Of a stretch of 64,000 nucleotides of DNA, positions 62,682 to 64,000 are shown piece after piece. How positions within the stretch are numbered: the first letter of the stretch is position 1; each line of letters opens with the position of its first letter. The stretch is from Pseudoscleropodium purum (Eukaryota; Streptophyta; Bryopsida; Hypnales; Brachytheciaceae), in NCBI GenBank assembly GCA_963969395.1, contig OZ017796.1:11410501-11474500 (forward strand), in the 5' to 3' direction. A model generated the notes under the pieces. The model did not search any database, was not told where the DNA came from, and saw nothing but the letters and a program-made list of their open reading frames with translations. A program made the translations under genes and the position numbers.

Positions 62682-64000
62682 AACTATCTGTCCCATTGCT
62701 CCAGATACTGGGTATGGAGTTTCTTTTTCACTGATAACCCAGATGTCATTCTTTGGGACAATTGCTCTATCAATTACTCTGCAAGGACCCTGTGTTGGGC
62801 AGCACCTTTGAGCGCGGGATTAGCTGAAAAGTGCCAGAATAGATATGATATGTATATTGACCAGTTTCTAGGTGCTACGAAAGATCAGTCCAGCTGACAA
62901 CAATATTCACTGAAAGCAAGAATGTTACAAATTTTTTGCCCTTGTACATTCACGTTGCGCCATATACCGGCCATAGTGGCTGGTGGGAATTGCAATGCAG
63001 TCATCTTTGGACCAAGACGGTAGGTCCTGCGTGCGAGTTGATGGATTGCACGGGACCTTTTGGCCGGCATCAGAAGAACTTCCTGTCGTTTGGCTTCCAA
63101 GGCTTAATTTCCTGATATGACTATTGCATAACCCTGGGAAATCTTTGGTTTTACATGATGGTAGATGTGCTACAACACAAAAAAATTACATTGTTGGCTT
63201 TGACTGTGAAATTTGAAATGTGCGTTTTGGGACATATGGATGGTCTAGGATCTCAAGGAACTCAAGGGACCAAATTTGCGAAGTGGTGCCTCATGTTTCA
63301 TCAGAAGCCTTAATGCGTTCGAAACGACAAGATGTTAGAATAGGCTGTGGGTAATCTGTATCAGAAGTCTCTGCATGCTGTAGAAACAATAGCAATTCGA
63401 AGCTGGGCATTTTGTTGATTGTTGCAGCAGTAGCCATGGCGAAGGGAGGTTCTGGGGCTTAAGCACACAACCACCACCACCGCATCGATTCATTTGGTTA
63501 TAAGGTATGATCACCCATTGGCGCCATTCATTGCAATTTCTCCCTAGGCAGCTCAAATTGAATCCCCGTTGTGAAAAATGTTCAATATGGATACATGGTC
63601 CCACAATCGGCGTGGGGCAATCTGCCCACTACACATTTTTCACAGATGGATTCAATATGAGCGTGGCATATGGCGCAACGTGGATGTACACGGGCGATAA
63701 AACACGAAAAATACCATGCCTTCATGATCTTTTATTGGGCGACGATACTAGACAGTCTTGATAATGGGTGGTCATACCTTATGTTTAGTGCTGCAATCTA
63801 CAAGAGACGTGCATTAAAACCTTGGCAATCGTGCCTTTATCTTGCTGATAGTAAAGGCAATATCTACAAATTTTAACATCCGACGGAATGCTTAGAAAGG
63901 ATGCAATCTAGACGATATTGTAACTTTGCAAGGATTTGAATTTGACAATTCATATATGCTCTTATTTTTAGCCGTGACGATAGAAAGCGCCCCTGGAGGC
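62682..64000. other. 3' flank of GPI8, no further gene resolved
   Basis: This is probably 3' UTR followed by sequence of gene-like composition. Open frames on both strands (for example 63100-62885 on -, 63507-63761 on +) carry no recognisable domain. The window ends before any larger structure appears. Confidence 0.45.

Overview
The window is nuclear DNA of a land plant. It holds intron-rich, GT-AG spliced genes of moderate GC separated by long, very AT-rich, transposon-laden intergenic stretches. Both a violaxanthin de-epoxidase-related (VDR) gene and a plant-type TMEM209/cytochrome-b561-N gene are present. Introns are mostly 70-750 bp. A bryophyte (moss-like) genome is my best guess, but the sequence alone does not settle the clade.

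Five protein genes can be rebuilt exon by exon. (1) A TMEM209-like nuclear-envelope protein, + strand, 1704-5547, 8 exons, 689 codons. (2) A VDR protein, - strand, 9893-6501, convergent with gene 1. (3) A plant M17 leucine aminopeptidase, + strand, 34196-40272, 16 exons, 567 codons. (4) A type I membrane protein of the mannose-6-phosphate-receptor/ATG27-like kind, + strand, 46863-51353, 16 exons, 413 codons. (5) GPI8/PIG-K, the catalytic subunit of GPI transamidase, + strand, 59464-62681, 10 exons, 392 codons. Reading phase closes across every junction in genes 1, 3, 4 and 5. One junction in gene 2 is unresolved. The genes are unrelated housekeeping functions and do not form a cluster.

The rest is largely mobile DNA. 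A decayed Helitron (Rep plus PIF1-like helicase) lies on the - strand at about 57.0-52.95 kb beside a ~160-bp tandem array. A family with TTAA at both edges and CCCCTAAATGC-like inverted ends has at least seven copies with both ends visible, and resembles non-autonomous piggyBac elements. Three copies of a ~300-bp MITE begin CATGGTTGTCATA and show 8-bp target duplications. Two CACTA-ended foldback MITEs and several tandem or palindromic arrays (117-bp and ~250-bp units) lie in the gene-free 11.6-25 kb block.

No new multi-gene system is evident. The TTAA family is the most unusual signal: it sits in leucine aminopeptidase introns and ends about 45 bp upstream of a TATA box. A GC-AG intron in GPI8 and an unresolved gene-like, GC-richer locus at 31.7-33.3 kb also deserve a second look.
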